From contig MPNW01000511.1 in the NCBI GenBank assembly GCA_011800805.1, positions 50,857 to 114,856 on the forward strand: a stretch of 64,000 nt of DNA, in the 5' to 3' direction. The position numbers were made by a program, and so were the translations under genes. The notes beneath the pieces are model-generated. The model did not search any database. It saw only the letters and a list, made by a program, of their open reading frames with translations, and was not told the origin of the DNA. This stretch comes from Hirudo medicinalis (Eukaryota; Annelida; Clitellata; Hirudinida; Hirudinidae). Each line of letters begins with the position of its first letter. The stretch's first letter is position 1. Of the stretch, positions 31,574 through 43,627 are shown piece after piece.

Positions 31574-31850
31574 TGATGATAATAATAATAATAATAATAA
31601 TANTAATATAATGTGTACAATAATAATTTCAAATTATTGATCAATTATTATATGAACATTTAGCACAAAATGTCAAACTTACCGCCCACGAACTGACCAT
31701 GGGTGAGTAGAATGCCGATGCCTCAGTTGCAAAGGACATGTAGGGTTGAGCCGTGTAAGTACTTGGCGGGGGGTACACTGGGTCGGGCAGGGACGGACCC
31801 ATCTTAGGGTAGGCAGCCATGAGACTTGAACTGCAGTACATGGTCTGTAC
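25765..31850 (-). CDS. Iroquois-class TALE homeodomain transcription factor (Irx/araucan type)
   Basis: Five minus-strand exons fit in phase: 31850-31683, 31268-31177, 31071-30921, 28477-28207 and 26888-25765 (1806 nt, 601 codons of which the last is stop). Exon 1 has [15 protein letters not shown] and ASAFYSPM, the N-terminal Iroquois signature. Exon 2 has [14 protein letters not shown]. Exon 3 has [13 protein letters not shown] [17 protein letters not shown] with the TALE NPYP loop, up to MTLTQ. Exon 4 supplies helix 3, [17 protein letters not shown], then an acidic/Asn-rich linker. Exon 5 carries the IRO box [13 protein letters not shown] and a Ser-rich tail. Iroquois proteins are nuclear regulators of territory and neural patterning. 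Upstream of exon 1 is a trinucleotide repeat, so the true start is uncertain; the first Met in exon 1 is at 31841. The start of exon 5 (acceptor ttcacag) is chosen for phase. Confidence 0.9.
27270..27330. repeat. 12-bp CATGGTGACAA-type tandem headed by a palindrome
   Basis: A perfect palindrome GTCACCATGGTGAC (27270-27283) is followed by four tandem repeats of CATGGTGACAA in the last Irx intron. Confidence 0.9.
27590..28095 (+). other. Unassigned GC-richer segment in an Irx intron, possibly a mobile-element remnant
   Basis: Base composition here is clearly less AT-rich than the flanks. Two frames are open for about 300 bases with a single stop. No known domain is recognised, and the strand is opposite to Irx. 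The even codon-like texture and isolated position suggest a degraded element, but nothing proves it. Confidence 0.3.
28713..28895. repeat. 15-bp minisatellite in the homeodomain-splitting Irx intron
   Basis: Roughly twelve copies of AACAAGTTAACGAAT in tandem, with GCGAGG/GCAAGG variants and GTATAG substitutions at intervals. Confidence 0.95.
29895..30200. repeat. 17-bp array and 21-bp array joined at a single N
   Basis: About eight copies of GTATCTTTGTTTGCATT end at N (30032). About six to eight copies of a 21-base unit, ATGTTTATAATAATTCATAA plus T, follow. The N separates two unrelated arrays. Confidence 0.9.
30320..30500. repeat. 20-bp minisatellite in the Irx intron
   Basis: About eight copies of AACATACAAACACCACAACA in tandem, with CAC/CAA variants. 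Confidence 0.9.
30577..30735. repeat. 18-bp minisatellite in the Irx intron
   Basis: About nine copies of ATCAACCTTCTATCAACC in tandem, ending about 190 bases from the donor of the homeodomain exon. Confidence 0.9.
31500..31612. repeat. (AAT)n tract with a single N
   Basis: An AAT microsatellite with N at 31603 lies in Irx intron 1, about 70 bases from the exon 1 donor. Confidence 0.95.
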
Positions 31851-31860
31851 CTGGTCATTG

Positions 31861-31959
31861 TGATGACGACGACGATGATGATGATGATGTTGATGATGAT
31901 GATGATAATGATGATGATGATGATGACGACTACGACGACGACGACGATGACGATGACGA

Positions 31960-32016
<57 letters not shown>

Positions 32017-32124
32017 CGATGACGACGATGACGATGACGATGATGACGACGACGACGACGACGGTGACGACGACGACGACGATGACGATGATGATGACGA
32101 TGACGATGACGATGATGATGACTG
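31861..32124. repeat. GAT/GAC/TGC mixed trinucleotide array abutting Irx exon 1
   Basis: Read on the minus strand this is a TCA/TCG/GTC/GCA array that ends about ten bases from the putative acceptor of the first recognised Irx exon. It is open in several frames and produces artificial poly-His, poly-Ser and poly-Asp ORFs. Confidence 0.9.
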
Positions 32125-35100
32125 CAGCGATAGAACAAATGTAGTGGAATGTAGTTTTGCAATCAAGGCGAACGGAGGCAGAGAAATAAGGAGACACCAT
32201 CAGCCATGTATAGGCAGCCATTCTCTGCTCATAAATTTGCATACATTTGCATCTCAATGAGTCTCTTACTGCATACTAATTAATTTCGTCGTTAAGAGCG
32301 CCCGTGACGGTGGCCGACATCAGCGCGTATCAAGCGTCAGGATTGAAGGCAGTTCTGAATTCTCAGACGCCAAGAGTGGGTTTCGAACCCTGTGGGTCGA
32401 TGTCGTCGGGTTTTAAAAGCCGCGCGAAGAAAGAACAAGTTAACAAATTAACAAACGTTGGTCTAATGCTTGTGACGAAGCTCTGTAGAGTCGAACGTTG
32501 ATCGATGACTTACAGAGCAGCATGAAGGTACAACTGTCTAATCCGTGAATAATTTTTAAGCCTCTCAGACCATCAACTTATTGTTTCACAAGAAGCAAGA
32601 CTTCCGTCTGAGAATGAAATTGATAATTCGGCGAGTGCATTCGTATTTCGATGAACTTTTAAACAGATGAACACCGATGTTTAATAACGGGAGTCAGTCG
32701 GTTCGTTAAAATTTGTTGAAACGCACATCCGCCGTTTTGTCCTGGCTTGTTGGCAAATTTTTATTCAACCCAAAAATTAACAATGGTGCTCTCGAATGCC
32801 ACACAAAAGCACAACCGCCCCCCCACCCCACCCTCTTCTCGTAGAGCACTCACTCACACGACCACAAGATCACGGTGGAGCAAATAATAACTCAAATAAA
32901 TTGATTAAACCATGCTGCTTTCTCGGAACCATCAACTCGTGTGCACTTGTATCCAGCACTGAACTCATTTCACACCCATCCTTCATTCCATCAATCGTTC
33001 AATCAATCAATCAATCAAGCAACAACTTTCCAACCTGGATGAGAAGCTTTCGGATGTCAAAAAGATGCCGCAAACTTTGTAAACAATTGTTGAGCAATTA
33101 ATTGAATTTGATTACTAAACAACTCGTAAAATGAGTTTGAGAATCGAAGAATGTTCCTCCCAGCAACAACAGCAACAACAGCGGCAGGAGCAGACGACAT
33201 GACACTACAACATGTCGCCACGAAACAATTTAAACTCTCTTGTAACAGCACTTGCTCGTCGTTTCAGCGCTACATCATTCCTTCGCGCGTTAAGTCTCGT
33301 ATATTCCCGCCCACTTCGGAATTCTCGCAGCCAATGGGACTAAGAGGAATGGATAAGACGCCTCTCATTGGTCGAAGTAACAGCTGTAGTTGTTGGGGGA
33401 CATGTGTTGATCATTTTGTTGAACACGTAGTGCAACAACATGGCGTTGTTTTTAGAACTGGAAACTTCGTCCAATCACGTGACGTCTTCTCACGAATACC
33501 CAGTTTCCATGACAACATGTTTTGACAATACAAGGAGAGGTACATGCTGAGATTCAGGGTTTACGAAGGTTGCCAGAACTAATTCATTCAATCAATCAAT
33601 CAATCAATCACTCGTCCATTCACTTACACTCTTGTCAATAATTGCAATCGAATTAATTCTCAAATCTTCTTAACTTCTTCTGCCACTTTATTTTCTCATT
33701 CATTCACTAATCCATCAATTTATCCATCCATCCATTCATTAGTCCATCCTTGAAATGAAAGAACCTCCATTGGTCAATTCAGTGGCTGGTTATTAGCGCC
33801 TGCAAACAAGAGCTGGACACGAGCCGCGTAGGACCGGATTTCCTTGGTGCGGAGTTGATCATGAAATACGATGTGTCATTCGTCATAGAAAAGTTCAGCC
33901 TTCGCTCGACTTTCTTTCTCCTTGCTACGCGTGCCCTTCCATTCCCTCTGGACATCGTCATCATAATTGGCTGGTCCCTTAAAGACGTATCTTCACAATC
34001 AATCAAGGTGCACATTGAAGTTGTTTTAAGGATGAAATTTCTCCTGAAACCGACGAAAATGCTTTTTGCTCGTCAGACCCAAAAGGATTCCCTTTTCCAC
34101 GCATTTCGTCGGCGACTGATTTGCTTGTGTTTCTTGAAGCAGAAGCAGCTGCACGTTTTAATGTTGGAGCTGAATGAAGCTCCGATGATGACACACTCGT
34201 CTTCGCCTTCGATGTCGATGGAAACGATGAGAAGCACTCACAGGAAGTCCGAGTGTCACGAAACTGCTGCACACCGTACGTTTGTAAAGCTTTATTTGAA
34301 ATGCTCACCATCATAATTACGATCGATTAACATATTTTATTATAATGAGCTAAGATGAAATATTCGAACAATATGCAAATTCAAAACATTATCCAAACGG
34401 TGAACCTGACAGCTCTGGCGAACTCAAAGAAAATTAGGGTGGCAAGAGGTCCTGCCACCTGGCGAACACAACGAAAAGCTAATTTATTCGTCGAAACGAC
34501 CCTCACTAAAAACACGGAACCAACGATAATATTTCTGCCGAAACCAACCACGATGAGAAACTCGAGAATCTAATCACAAGTTTAAGACTCATCGCCTCAG
34601 ATTGAAATCTTAACCTAATTATTGTTTTTGAGGGGCGCCATCATCAAATCCCTGGAAGATAAAAGCATTTGCAAACCAGTACATTGCAATTTGAAGTTAT
34701 GAGAATCGTGTCATAGAAACCGTGTTGGTGGTGGCAATTGTGGACTGCAGGAAAATGAAACTTAATTAAGCACACCACTGAACGATGATTGCACAAATCC
34801 AATCTAAACAGCCCCAACTAATTCAATGGAAAGTAAAATGGCTGGAGTTACGAGCACACGACAGACACGAAATGCAAACCCGGCACGGTTCGCCCGACGC
34901 ACCTTAATAGGTGCTTATTAGCACGACGATGCAGCTGTGCGAATACAAATTCATGCGTGTTCCCGTTCGAAAGTCAAACATTAAACACGCAGAAACGTGC
35001 AAAGGAAACACAAGACGACGACAAACTGCCGACCGAAGACGAGCCAGCGAATCCCTTCGAACTCGAACGGAGGACCGGGAAAGAATTGCGCCTCGAGAAC

Positions 35101-35429
35101 ACTCGACGTCGTCTCTCATCGCAACGAGGTCGTCGTCGTCGTCGTCGCGACTTCCGTCGACAGGAATAAAACGGGCAGAACAAAATATTTACAATCACAT
35201 CAGGAACACAGAAGCCTTTGATTTGCCGTTTGCATGCAAAAAGTTTGATATTCAAAATTATCGATCGCGACGGGTGCCCATGATTCGAAGCCATCGAAGA
35301 TCGACGGTCTCGGAAAACTGAAGAGCGGAAAGAAATACTTGGAACGAGATGTAGACGCGACGTTCGTCGAAAGTACGGAACGAAACGCGGACGAACGTTC
35401 GCGAGCTCGGTCACCGAAAGAGGATTCCG
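32125..35429. other. Stretch between Irx and Rab39 with no supported gene
   Basis: No family-recognisable exon. Small repeats include TCAA units at about 33003-33018 and 33585-33610. Open frames at 33779-34316 on both strands have no recognisable similarity. The region 35000-35430 is less AT-rich and CpG-containing and may be the Rab39 3' UTR. Additional 5' exons of Irx could also lie here. Confidence 0.4.
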
Positions 35430-36658
35430 TCAACAACAACCGTTTCCGTCCTTGTCCCTGGCCGAGGACGCGTCCCTCAGGGGCTCGGCGTATCCCTGTT
35501 TGATTCCGCTCCAACCCTCCTCCATGTAAACGCTTCCGTCTTCCAGCATTTTGTAGACGTCCCTCGCCACGGCCACGAAGACTTCCTCCACGTTTTGACC
35601 CGTCACGGCGGAAGTCTCGATGAAGCGCAATCCGTGACATTCCGCAAACTGCCTGCCCTCTCTCACTCCCACCGTTCTTTTGTCCTCCTGTGGGCAATTA
35701 CTACATTTTAAGAATTTTGCATTCATAATTTAGATGAAATTATAGATTTTTCAAAGTGAAAGGTAAAGTTTTGATAACAGAATAAATAGTAAGCCAATAC
35801 CATTTCACCATTATTCAGACATAATCATTGAGAAATATTAACCAATAATAAAATGCACATTAAGAAAGTAAGGAGATTAAAAAGATCTAATGAACCTCCT
35901 AAAATTCATCAAAATAATCTCTTGTAATCTTTCCAAAAATTAAAAATTAGATAAACATTCCCAAATCTCTCCTAAACGGGTGAAGTACATGTACTCGATC
36001 ACATTCTATGCTAATGTTAATTAACTTGCCATTCACTCAATGATACAACAAAGTTTGTTTACATTCAACTCATGTTCCAGTTTGCTATAAGGACCATGTT
36101 CTTACAAACATACAATTGTACTACATATATTTACAGCTATTTGTTAACAATTGGTTTTCTACCAACTTGATCGCTTTTGTGCCCCACGATCATGTAGATA
36201 GCTTTCTGGGGTTCGATGTGCATCTTCACCTCGTACAACCATTCCTCGAGGTGTTCGAAAGTCGAGCGCTTCGTTATGTCATACATGAGCAAGACACCAA
36301 TGGAGTTCCTGTAGTAGGACTTTGTGATTGATCTGAAATAGTTCTCATCTTTAATAAGTAAAACTCCAAATGATGTGCTAGTTTAATGTAAATAGAATCA
36401 ATATATATATATATTAAGAAATGATTCAAATCCTCCAAACCTAAATCGTTCTTGTCCTGCAGTATCCCAGATCTGAAGTTTAACTTTGACACCAGGTTTG
36501 ACTTCAACGAGTCTTGCATAAAAATCAACTCCGACAGTGGGATCACATGTCTCTTCGTATCTGCCCTCAGTGAAATATTTCAACAACGATGATTTCCCAA
36601 CTGTGCTGTCCCCGATCAAAATCAATCGGAACTGATAATCGAAAATTGGCTCAACCAT
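35430..36658 (-). CDS. Rab39: Rab39-type small GTPase, three exons
   Basis: Exons 36658-36441, 36332-36167 and 35687-35430 give 642 nt, 213 residues, with phases 2 and 0 matching. The P-loop GDSTVGKS, switch I with DPTVGVDF, WDTAGQERFR and the G5 motif ETSA are all present. The guanine-specificity motif reads GHKSD. The start MVEPIFDYQFRLILIGDST aligns with the Rab39 N-terminus, and the C-terminus ends GNGCC, a dual geranylgeranylation site. The TGQ-rich linker and QDGW-like EEGWSGIK near the end also fit Rab39. The family acts in Golgi-endosome and autophagy-related membrane traffic. The divergent neighbour at 37432 starts 773 bases away. Confidence 0.92.
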
Positions 36659-37431
36659 ATTGCTGTCACAAAATATTTCCTAGAACAACTTCGTAAATAT
36701 TTGATGTAAATATTGAATCAATCGCAAATATTCTACGCTATATCTGCTGATCAGCGAATTCCATAAAACCAGAAAACATAGGGCTGGTCAAAGTCAACAA
36801 TTATTCAGAGTGCGTTTAATAAATTATATTTTTTTACTCAAGATCTTCAAAGTTTTATTTTGTTTACATAATTTTTAGTATTCACTTAAATTGTGTGATT
36901 CCTCTTTGTTTTCTTTAAGTTTTAAGAAACTTCTAAATAAAAACAAATCCATGTTACAGTTTTACAAATTCGATTGAAATACTTTAAATAAGTTTTAATT
37001 AGATGTTTACTTATATAAATGCGATACTTATGCTTCAGTCAGATTGCACTGTTTTAATAGACATTGTTAACTTATACATCATGAAATGTACCTACATTTT
37101 ATCTTAAAAAAAAAGCATAGAGTAAAACAAACTGAACTGATTAAGAGTGTTTTCAGACTAAACGCGTTACAAACATATGGAGTATTTGGAATTTGAAGAA
37201 AGCTTAATGCTTCAAGATACATAATCCCTAAAGACAGTGTTTTTGTAAAGAAAAATTTAACTCAATGCATCTTTACTTGGTCCACCTGTAGATCAATAAC
37301 AACTGCGTTCACATCGATTGTACGCTTTCGTACGGACTGCTGAATATGTGATGTTGAATCCGATAAAATTCTGTAAATTGTGAACGAAATATCCTTTGAT
37401 TCTTATGGTTTATTCAAAATTTATTTGAAAA
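36659..37431. promoter_or_regulatory. Shared upstream region between Rab39 and the PDZ gene
   Basis: The two genes are transcribed away from each other with 773 bases between start codons. The sequence is AT-rich and I see no clear TATA box or CpG island. It must hold the 5' UTRs and promoters of both genes unless further exons exist. Confidence 0.4.
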
Positions 37432-40400
37432 ATGGATCGCTCTACAAGCGAAGAGGTTAATTTTCTCAACTTTTGATGTTCTATTTATTCACTGTTTAAT
37501 AATGACAACTACTACTTTGATTTCAATTCAATAAAACTAAATAACTTAAAATGACTTTCTAAACCACTTATTATCACGTAAATGAATAATTCTGAGTTTT
37601 CGTTGGGAGTATTTCTTTCGATTATGCAGCACTTTCAAACTTGTCCGTCATTCAGTAAAACATGGTTATTTGGTTTATTCCAAGCCACATATTTTTGGCT
37701 CGCAATCAGCAAATAAAGGCTTCGCTTAAATAATTAATCAATTTTGTGATCATTCAAAAATATTTTGAGCTTTGCTTCATCCACTATTACAGAGAGTTAA
37801 GGTCATATTTATCATAATAAAACAATTAATAATAACATTATTACTTATATTATCCCTTACATTAATTCTCCTCCACAATTTCCAACCAACGACTTGTTAA
37901 CAGCCTTTCGACATCCTCCTGAAAAATCGAGGACAGAGTTTTGGGTTCAGCATCGTAGGAGGGACTGACACACCCTTGGATGGAGTCTTCATCAAATCCA
38001 TTCTGCCTGGGAGTACTGCTGCTGATGATGGCCAACTGATGGAAGGTTGAAGTCTCATTAAATTACAAAATCCTTGTTCCAAATTACGTTGAAATTGTTC
38101 GTTTGATATTGTATCTTTAAAGACGTTTTCAGGAGACGAAATTTTAGGATTGAATGGTAATCCTGTGGGTGGTCTCATTCATTCGGAGGTACTTGATAAG
38201 TTCAGGAGGTCAAACGACAAGGATCTTGAGTTGACCATCAGAAGACGGAGGAAGTAAATTCCAATGCAACTATTTCACTCCAACGACTTTTAACCAACTT
38301 TTATCAATATTTGAAAATGGGATTAATTTGAAATAGGCAACCAGTTAAATTTATATGACTTTATATTATTGCTCAGAAATATAGCCATTAATGCTTAAAT
38401 AAACTCTGGTTAATTATTTTTCAGTTCTACTTCGTCTACCACCCCAGCAGAAGACCAAACTCTCTCCAGACCAATTTCCTTCCCCCATCATTCCAAGATG
38501 AACAGAGATTCTCTCTTCGATCTTCTCGACCAACGCAACAAAGAAAACATTCCTAGCAACGTCCACAACACGCCTGTTGCCATGGACCCCTATGACGTCA
38601 GAAAGGTGACGGTGAACAGACTTCCAGGTGAACCCATGGGCCTTGAAGTTGACGTCAAACGATCGCTCGGTTCTGACGGTCCGATTCGCGGAGTGTTCGT
38701 CAGTCGCGTGACTCCTGGAAGTGCCGTCGACAAAGCGCTATCACCCGGTGGAAGAATTCGAGTCGGAGACGAAATTCTTGCAATAAATGGGACTCATTTG
38801 AGTTCAGTTGGTCATTCAGAAGTCCAGCAGATCATCAGTGAGATGCCGCTGAGAGTGGAACTGATCGTCAAATCAAGGAGTGGCAATGATGGTGGTGATA
38901 ACGATGTCGATAAAAAGGGCGAAGTAACATTTGCCAGACCAAAGATTGAAAGAAAGGAAGAAGAAAGGAGAGAGGACAGCAGATCTTTCATAAGAGGTCG
39001 CAAAAAGAACAAACCATTCCTGAATACTCAGTCAGAGATTAAAAGTGAACTTAAACTCGATCTCCAAAACTCGTCAGCCATCCAGGATGAGGCTGACCAA
39101 CAAGATTCTCAGGGAGGAGGTCGAACAGATGACGGCGACGGCGACGATGCCAGCGACTCTGCCTTCTACGAACATTCCAAAGGCTTCCACGGCGGAGGGG
39201 CTGAGACTCCACTTTCGAGTTACATTCTCCAAACTCGGCACTCCTCCATCAAACACGAAAACTTTGAGCATAGAAAATATGCCTTTAAGAAGAGAAGGCA
39301 GGATGAGTTGGGTATTTATGTTGAACCATGCATAATAGGCAACCATCACTACTTAAAGGTTTGGTTTATTTTCTGCAAGATTCAATCATTTTAACAATTA
39401 AAAAAAAATATATTTGTCAAATAATCGCGCAGGTGGTAGACATGAGTCCTGACAGTTTCTTGTTGAAGCACAATCTCGTCGAGAGAGGAGATCTCCTCGT
39501 TTCGTACAATGGTCTCCCTTTGAAGGACGAGGTAAAATCAAGATTCGATTCGATGCTGAGAGACAGGGGAGTGGTTTTGGAAGACGTGTGCTTGGAAATT
39601 CTCAGGGAAAGGAATCGAAGTTCAGACAGCCTGAAGAAGAGTTGTTGGAGCTTAAGAGAGAATCTTCTCGACGAAGAAATTACGACAAAATGCAAACGGA
39701 TCTCATATCCACTGAGGAATCCAGAACTCCATCTCCTACGAAATCCATGAGACCAGTTTCAAGAGATTCTGGAATGGTAGATGGAGGTATTTCCTCCGAT
39801 GGAAGATGGGGCTGGACACCAGGGACTGAGTCAGAAAGAGAAGACACAAGCAGGGGAGACTCGCCAAGATTTGGTCTCTACTTCTTCGATGAAACTGCAG
39901 GAGAAGCAAGCGATAAGGAAAGTGTCAGCCTTGTGAACTTCGGTAAACTACCAAACGGTAACTCAGGCAGGTCGACAAACTCTAAATCCACCAATTCAAG
40001 TCAAACTTTGATCAATCAACGACACGTTTCTGCCCACAAACGCAACAATCATACAAAATTTCGTCCTGTTTCGCCAGATTTGAAAGACAAAGATTTAGGA
40101 AAATCTTACTCAAACATCGATGATTTCGAAACTGAAACTCAACGCAGAAAAACTTATGAATCGATCAGAGTCGAGGAGAAGTACAAACCTGTTCCATTGC
40201 CAAGGAAAACAATATCTTCCAAGCACAGCCTTCCGACCAGGAATGCATCTCCAGAATTCATAGGGAATGTGAACAGCAGCTTCTCAATTCAACCTGAAAA
40301 AGTGGATGCAGAAACTTCAACGGATTTGATCCACCTCCCACCTGTAACCTCAATAGACGATGAAATAAGAAATGAAATACGTCATGAAAATGTTTCGCCA

Positions 40401-41610
40401 ATCAAAAATGACATTTCTTCGGTGGCAGCCTCCGCGATTGAAATGCAAGAGAAATTTCAATCATCACTTCAAACGATCTCCAACACTGAAATAAACACAA
40501 TTCATCCAAATGATTTCCTGAATCTGGCAAATCTCATTAATTTTCTTCTCCAGAATCCTCAGCACTTATCACAACTCTCCAACACGAGACTCGAAGATGA
40601 ATTATTTCGAGTGAACATCGCTCAAGACATCAGTGGGCTTGGGATAAGCCTGAAAATGACACCTGCAGGGGGACTGGTGCAAAGGATCGAGAGGGATGGA
40701 CCAGTCGCAAGAGATGGAAACATCAGGTCTCTTGACGTGTTTGGGTATTCGTTTCTAAATGTACCTAGAATTGTAGTTGATCTTGTAATATGTTTATTGC
40801 AATTGTTATTATTTTATTGCAAGGTTCATTAAATGGTGTGTGGTTTGACCTGCATTAAAATCATGAAAACTATTTACTCCAGAGTTGGAGATTGTGTTCT
40901 AGCACTTAACAATACTCCACTTGTGACGATGTCTTCAACGACTGATCTTCAGAACTACCTGGATTCTTTGAAGCTCTCATCAACTCGATTGATCGTCTGC
41001 AGAAACCCACAAACTCTTGCTAAGGACTTTCCAACATCCGGAGGTGAATGATCCCCCTTCATTTATTGCTTGTGTCACATGATTACTGTCAGGTCATACG
41101 TGATTGCCTTGTTTAGTCGTGGTTATCAATTCATTTAATGAGTACATAAAAAGATTTGAATCCGGATGAAATTCCATTGCAGACGATAGAAATACGGATG
41201 CCTTCGTAAGGGAACTAACGAGAACTTCCATAAGGGTTGAAGAGAGAGAAAAAGTCGACCAGGACCTGGAGTTGGAATTCGTGCTATCCAACCAGCCGAC
41301 CGACGTGGGCCTCGGTCATGTCGCTGAAATCCTCGGAGTCAACACCCCTTACACGACAGTCATTTATTCAGAGAGGAGGCAGGAACTTGCCACACTGGAG
41401 GACATACAGTGCTTCTTCAAGGCTAAGACTTTCCCAGCTCATATCAACCCTCTCGAGGATCCTGAAGTCCCCAGGGTGGAAAAGAGCGGCTCCAACGACT
41501 CATTCGACGACGACATGCTGCTCGACGGCACGAGGTGTGGATTCGTATCAAGGGTAGACTCGTTCAAGCGTAAATTCAAGAGGGCTCCCAAGCTCTCTGT
41601 TGCTGCCTAG
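37432..41610 (+). CDS. Four-PDZ scaffold protein, eight exons
   Basis: Exons 37432-37455, 37904-38045, 38133-38253, 38425-39358, 39433-39531, 39606-40726, 40883-41043 and 41183-41610 total 3030 nt (1009 residues). PDZ1 starts at about residue 9 ([11 protein letters not shown], then GDEILGLNG). PDZ2 is at about 156-245 ([15 protein letters not shown]). PDZ3 is at about 375-450 ([16 protein letters not shown]). PDZ4 begins at about residue 780 ([15 protein letters not shown]). Between PDZ3 and PDZ4 is a long Ser/Thr/Glu-rich, probably disordered segment. A basic tail ends SVAA. PDZ proteins anchor membrane proteins by their C-termini. I cannot assign a named family; Par-3 was considered and did not fit. 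The frame must change between 39532 and 39605. The intron chosen there removes sequence that looks like the end of PDZ3, so that junction is uncertain. Confidence 0.75.
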
Positions 41611-41646
41611 GAGCGCAATCAATCTATGTAAAATACCATGTAATAC

Positions 41647-41808
41647 AATAAACATATTCCAATGTGCTTGCTGCCCAAGGAAGTAACTCAAAAGAGCATA
41701 AAGTCTGACAAATATTTGCATGATCACGACTCAACAACGTAATATTAGATCACACAAAATCCCACGACGTATGCAATGCACCAAAGAAACATAATAGTTA
41801 GTTTTATT
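41647..41808. terminator. Back-to-back poly(A) signals of the convergent PDZ and FKBP genes
   Basis: A plus-strand AATAAA lies at 41647-41652, 37 bases after the PDZ stop codon. A minus-strand AATAAA (tttatt at 41803-41808) lies about 40 bases after the FKBP stop codon. Confidence 0.7.
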
Positions 41809-41848
41809 ATCAATACAAAATAGGAGCAGTCCATTGAAAACAATGCAT

Positions 41849-43627
41849 TTAGTTCACACCCTTCAATTCGACATCAAAAACGAGCGTGCTGTTGCCGGGG
41901 ATCGGGCCGTTCTGTTTGTTTCCGTATCCCATGCTCGGGGGGATGGTGAGCCTCCTCTTCCCGCCGACCTTCATCCCGAGGATTCCGAGATCCCAACCGG
42001 GAATGACATCTTTCTTTCCCAGTTTGAAATCAAATGGCTTTCCTGATGTTGTGGAGTCAAAAATTTTCCCACTTTGCAGCTTTCCAGTGTAATAGAGCAT
42101 TACCTAGAATCAAACCAATGTTAGCACAACGACCAGACGACAGTGATTCGGATCAGTCTACCTTCTTTCCATTGACAGCTTCAGGGCCATGACCCTCCTT
42201 GAGCTCCTCGACAATCACTCCACCCTTAATGGTTCTCTTCTTTGATTTTTCAGCAGGAGTCTGAGATAAAATAAAATAAAATTACCATCTATAATAATAA
42301 ATGCAGAAGTAGGGGAGGCACTACCTGGACGGCCTTAGGGACTTCGGGAGTTTTCTCCTCTTTATTTTTGTTCTTCTTCTTTTTCTTCTTCTTCTTCTCA
42401 GCTGAAGTTCCTTCGGATACTGATTTCTGTTGGAACAAAATGTTGGTTAGCTGTTACTGATTCAATAAAAATTAGAGCAAGGTATTAGTGCACATCATTC
42501 GAACGCAAATTGCAATTAGAACCATTTTAAGCCTCACCTCACTCTCCGAGGGCTCGATCTTCTTCTCTCCATTCTGAGAGACCTTCTTTTCCTTCTTCTT
42601 CTTGTCCTTCTTTTGTGGAACTTCAGGCATTTCCTCATCATCATCCTCATCACCAGTCATCTGAAATGATAATTACTTTATAAGAGACTTATATTTGCAA
42701 CGAGACCCAAATGTAATGTCTGATGAGAGAGACAACATTTTCAAGGGTTGAAACGACCCAATGGCATCATTATAATATCAACCTCAAACATCTCATCTTC
42801 CTCTTCTTCATCACACTCCTCTGCTTCATCATCAATGAATGACTGGCAAAAAAATCATTGTAACAAACACTTGCACAGCAAAACATATCAACCAAATCCT
42901 CGACTCACCTCTAGTTTTGCCTTCTTTCCAACTGCTGTGAGCTGCTTCAATTTTCTCTTTCCTTTTAATAAATTACACATTGTTACTTAAGCCTTCTAGC
43001 AATTGTTAGTCATATTACAAACCTTGTACAGGTTCATCTTCCTCCTCCTCTTCATCTTCAAAATCCTCCCCCTCTGAGAAGTCATCCATGTCGTTGTCCT
43101 CGACCAGGTACCCCGTGAGGTGAAGGGATCCTACAAAAACATGAAATGAAAATGGAATCCATAAAACCAAAGCAATCTAGAAGTTTTCAAACAGAAAATC
43201 AATTCAACCCTTTTCTTTAATGAAGAGGTTAATATCTTCTCCCATATTGAAATTTAGGTCAAGTTGTTGCTGGTTAATTTTACCAGGAACAAGTGTGCAG
43301 ATAACGTATTCAACTCCATCCTTCTCGAGATACAGCGTTACTGGTTCAGAACCTTTGCTTTTGTGTGGATCCACAGCTGCCATGGAAATGTGGAAACATT
43401 TCTCCACAGTCTGGGAATATTTCTTGCCAGCCTCAAGGCAAAGTCCTGTAGTATTTTTTGCACAATTTAGCAACTGGGCTCCAAAAAACCACAAATTTCA
43501 GCATTTTATACACGTGGTGCTCCATATCGGCTAGACATTTCCCGAACATTTAGTAACGAATTAAACATTTAAAAAAGCTAAACAAATTACCCCAAAATGT
43601 GCTTTCAACTTCGGACAGTGCAACCAT
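41849..43627 (-). CDS. Nuclear FK506-binding prolyl isomerase with nucleoplasmin-like N-terminus (FKBP39/FKBP46 type)
   Basis: Nine minus-strand exons: 43627-43591, 43478-43209, 43130-43023, 42961-42909, 42842-42783, 42660-42538, 42426-42325, 42260-42162 and 42103-41849. They total 1107 nt (368 residues) with every phase matching. Residues 1 to about 100 resemble the nucleoplasmin-like fold of FKBP39/46 (FW near residue 12, [22 protein letters not shown]). Acidic blocks follow, then Lys-rich stretches ([10 protein letters not shown] and a longer Lys run) typical of nuclear localisation. The last ~110 residues are the PPIase domain with [29 protein letters not shown] and GYGN, so the drug- and substrate-binding pocket is kept. 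The family acts in chromatin and ribosomal RNA gene silencing as a histone chaperone. It diverges from Notch and converges with the PDZ gene. Confidence 0.92.

Noticed and set aside
31641..32260. His/Arg, Ile/Val and poly-Asp ORFs upstream of Irx
   Set aside because: Only the segment ending at 31850 has Iroquois similarity; the rest is trinucleotide repeat.
33779..33990. Minus-strand frame with coding-like texture interrupted by one TGA, considered as a selenoprotein or exon
   Set aside because: No known family, no SECIS-like structure could be verified by eye, and the stop argues against it.
34911..35414. Arg-rich overlapping ORFs on both strands
   Set aside because: They derive from a CpG-rich GTC/GAC stretch next to the Rab39 3' end and lack any domain.
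37432..41610. Assignment of the PDZ gene to Par-3/Bazooka
   Set aside because: There are four PDZ-like units with one starting at residue 9, and no Par-3 N-terminal oligomerisation domain. Motifs between domains do not match.
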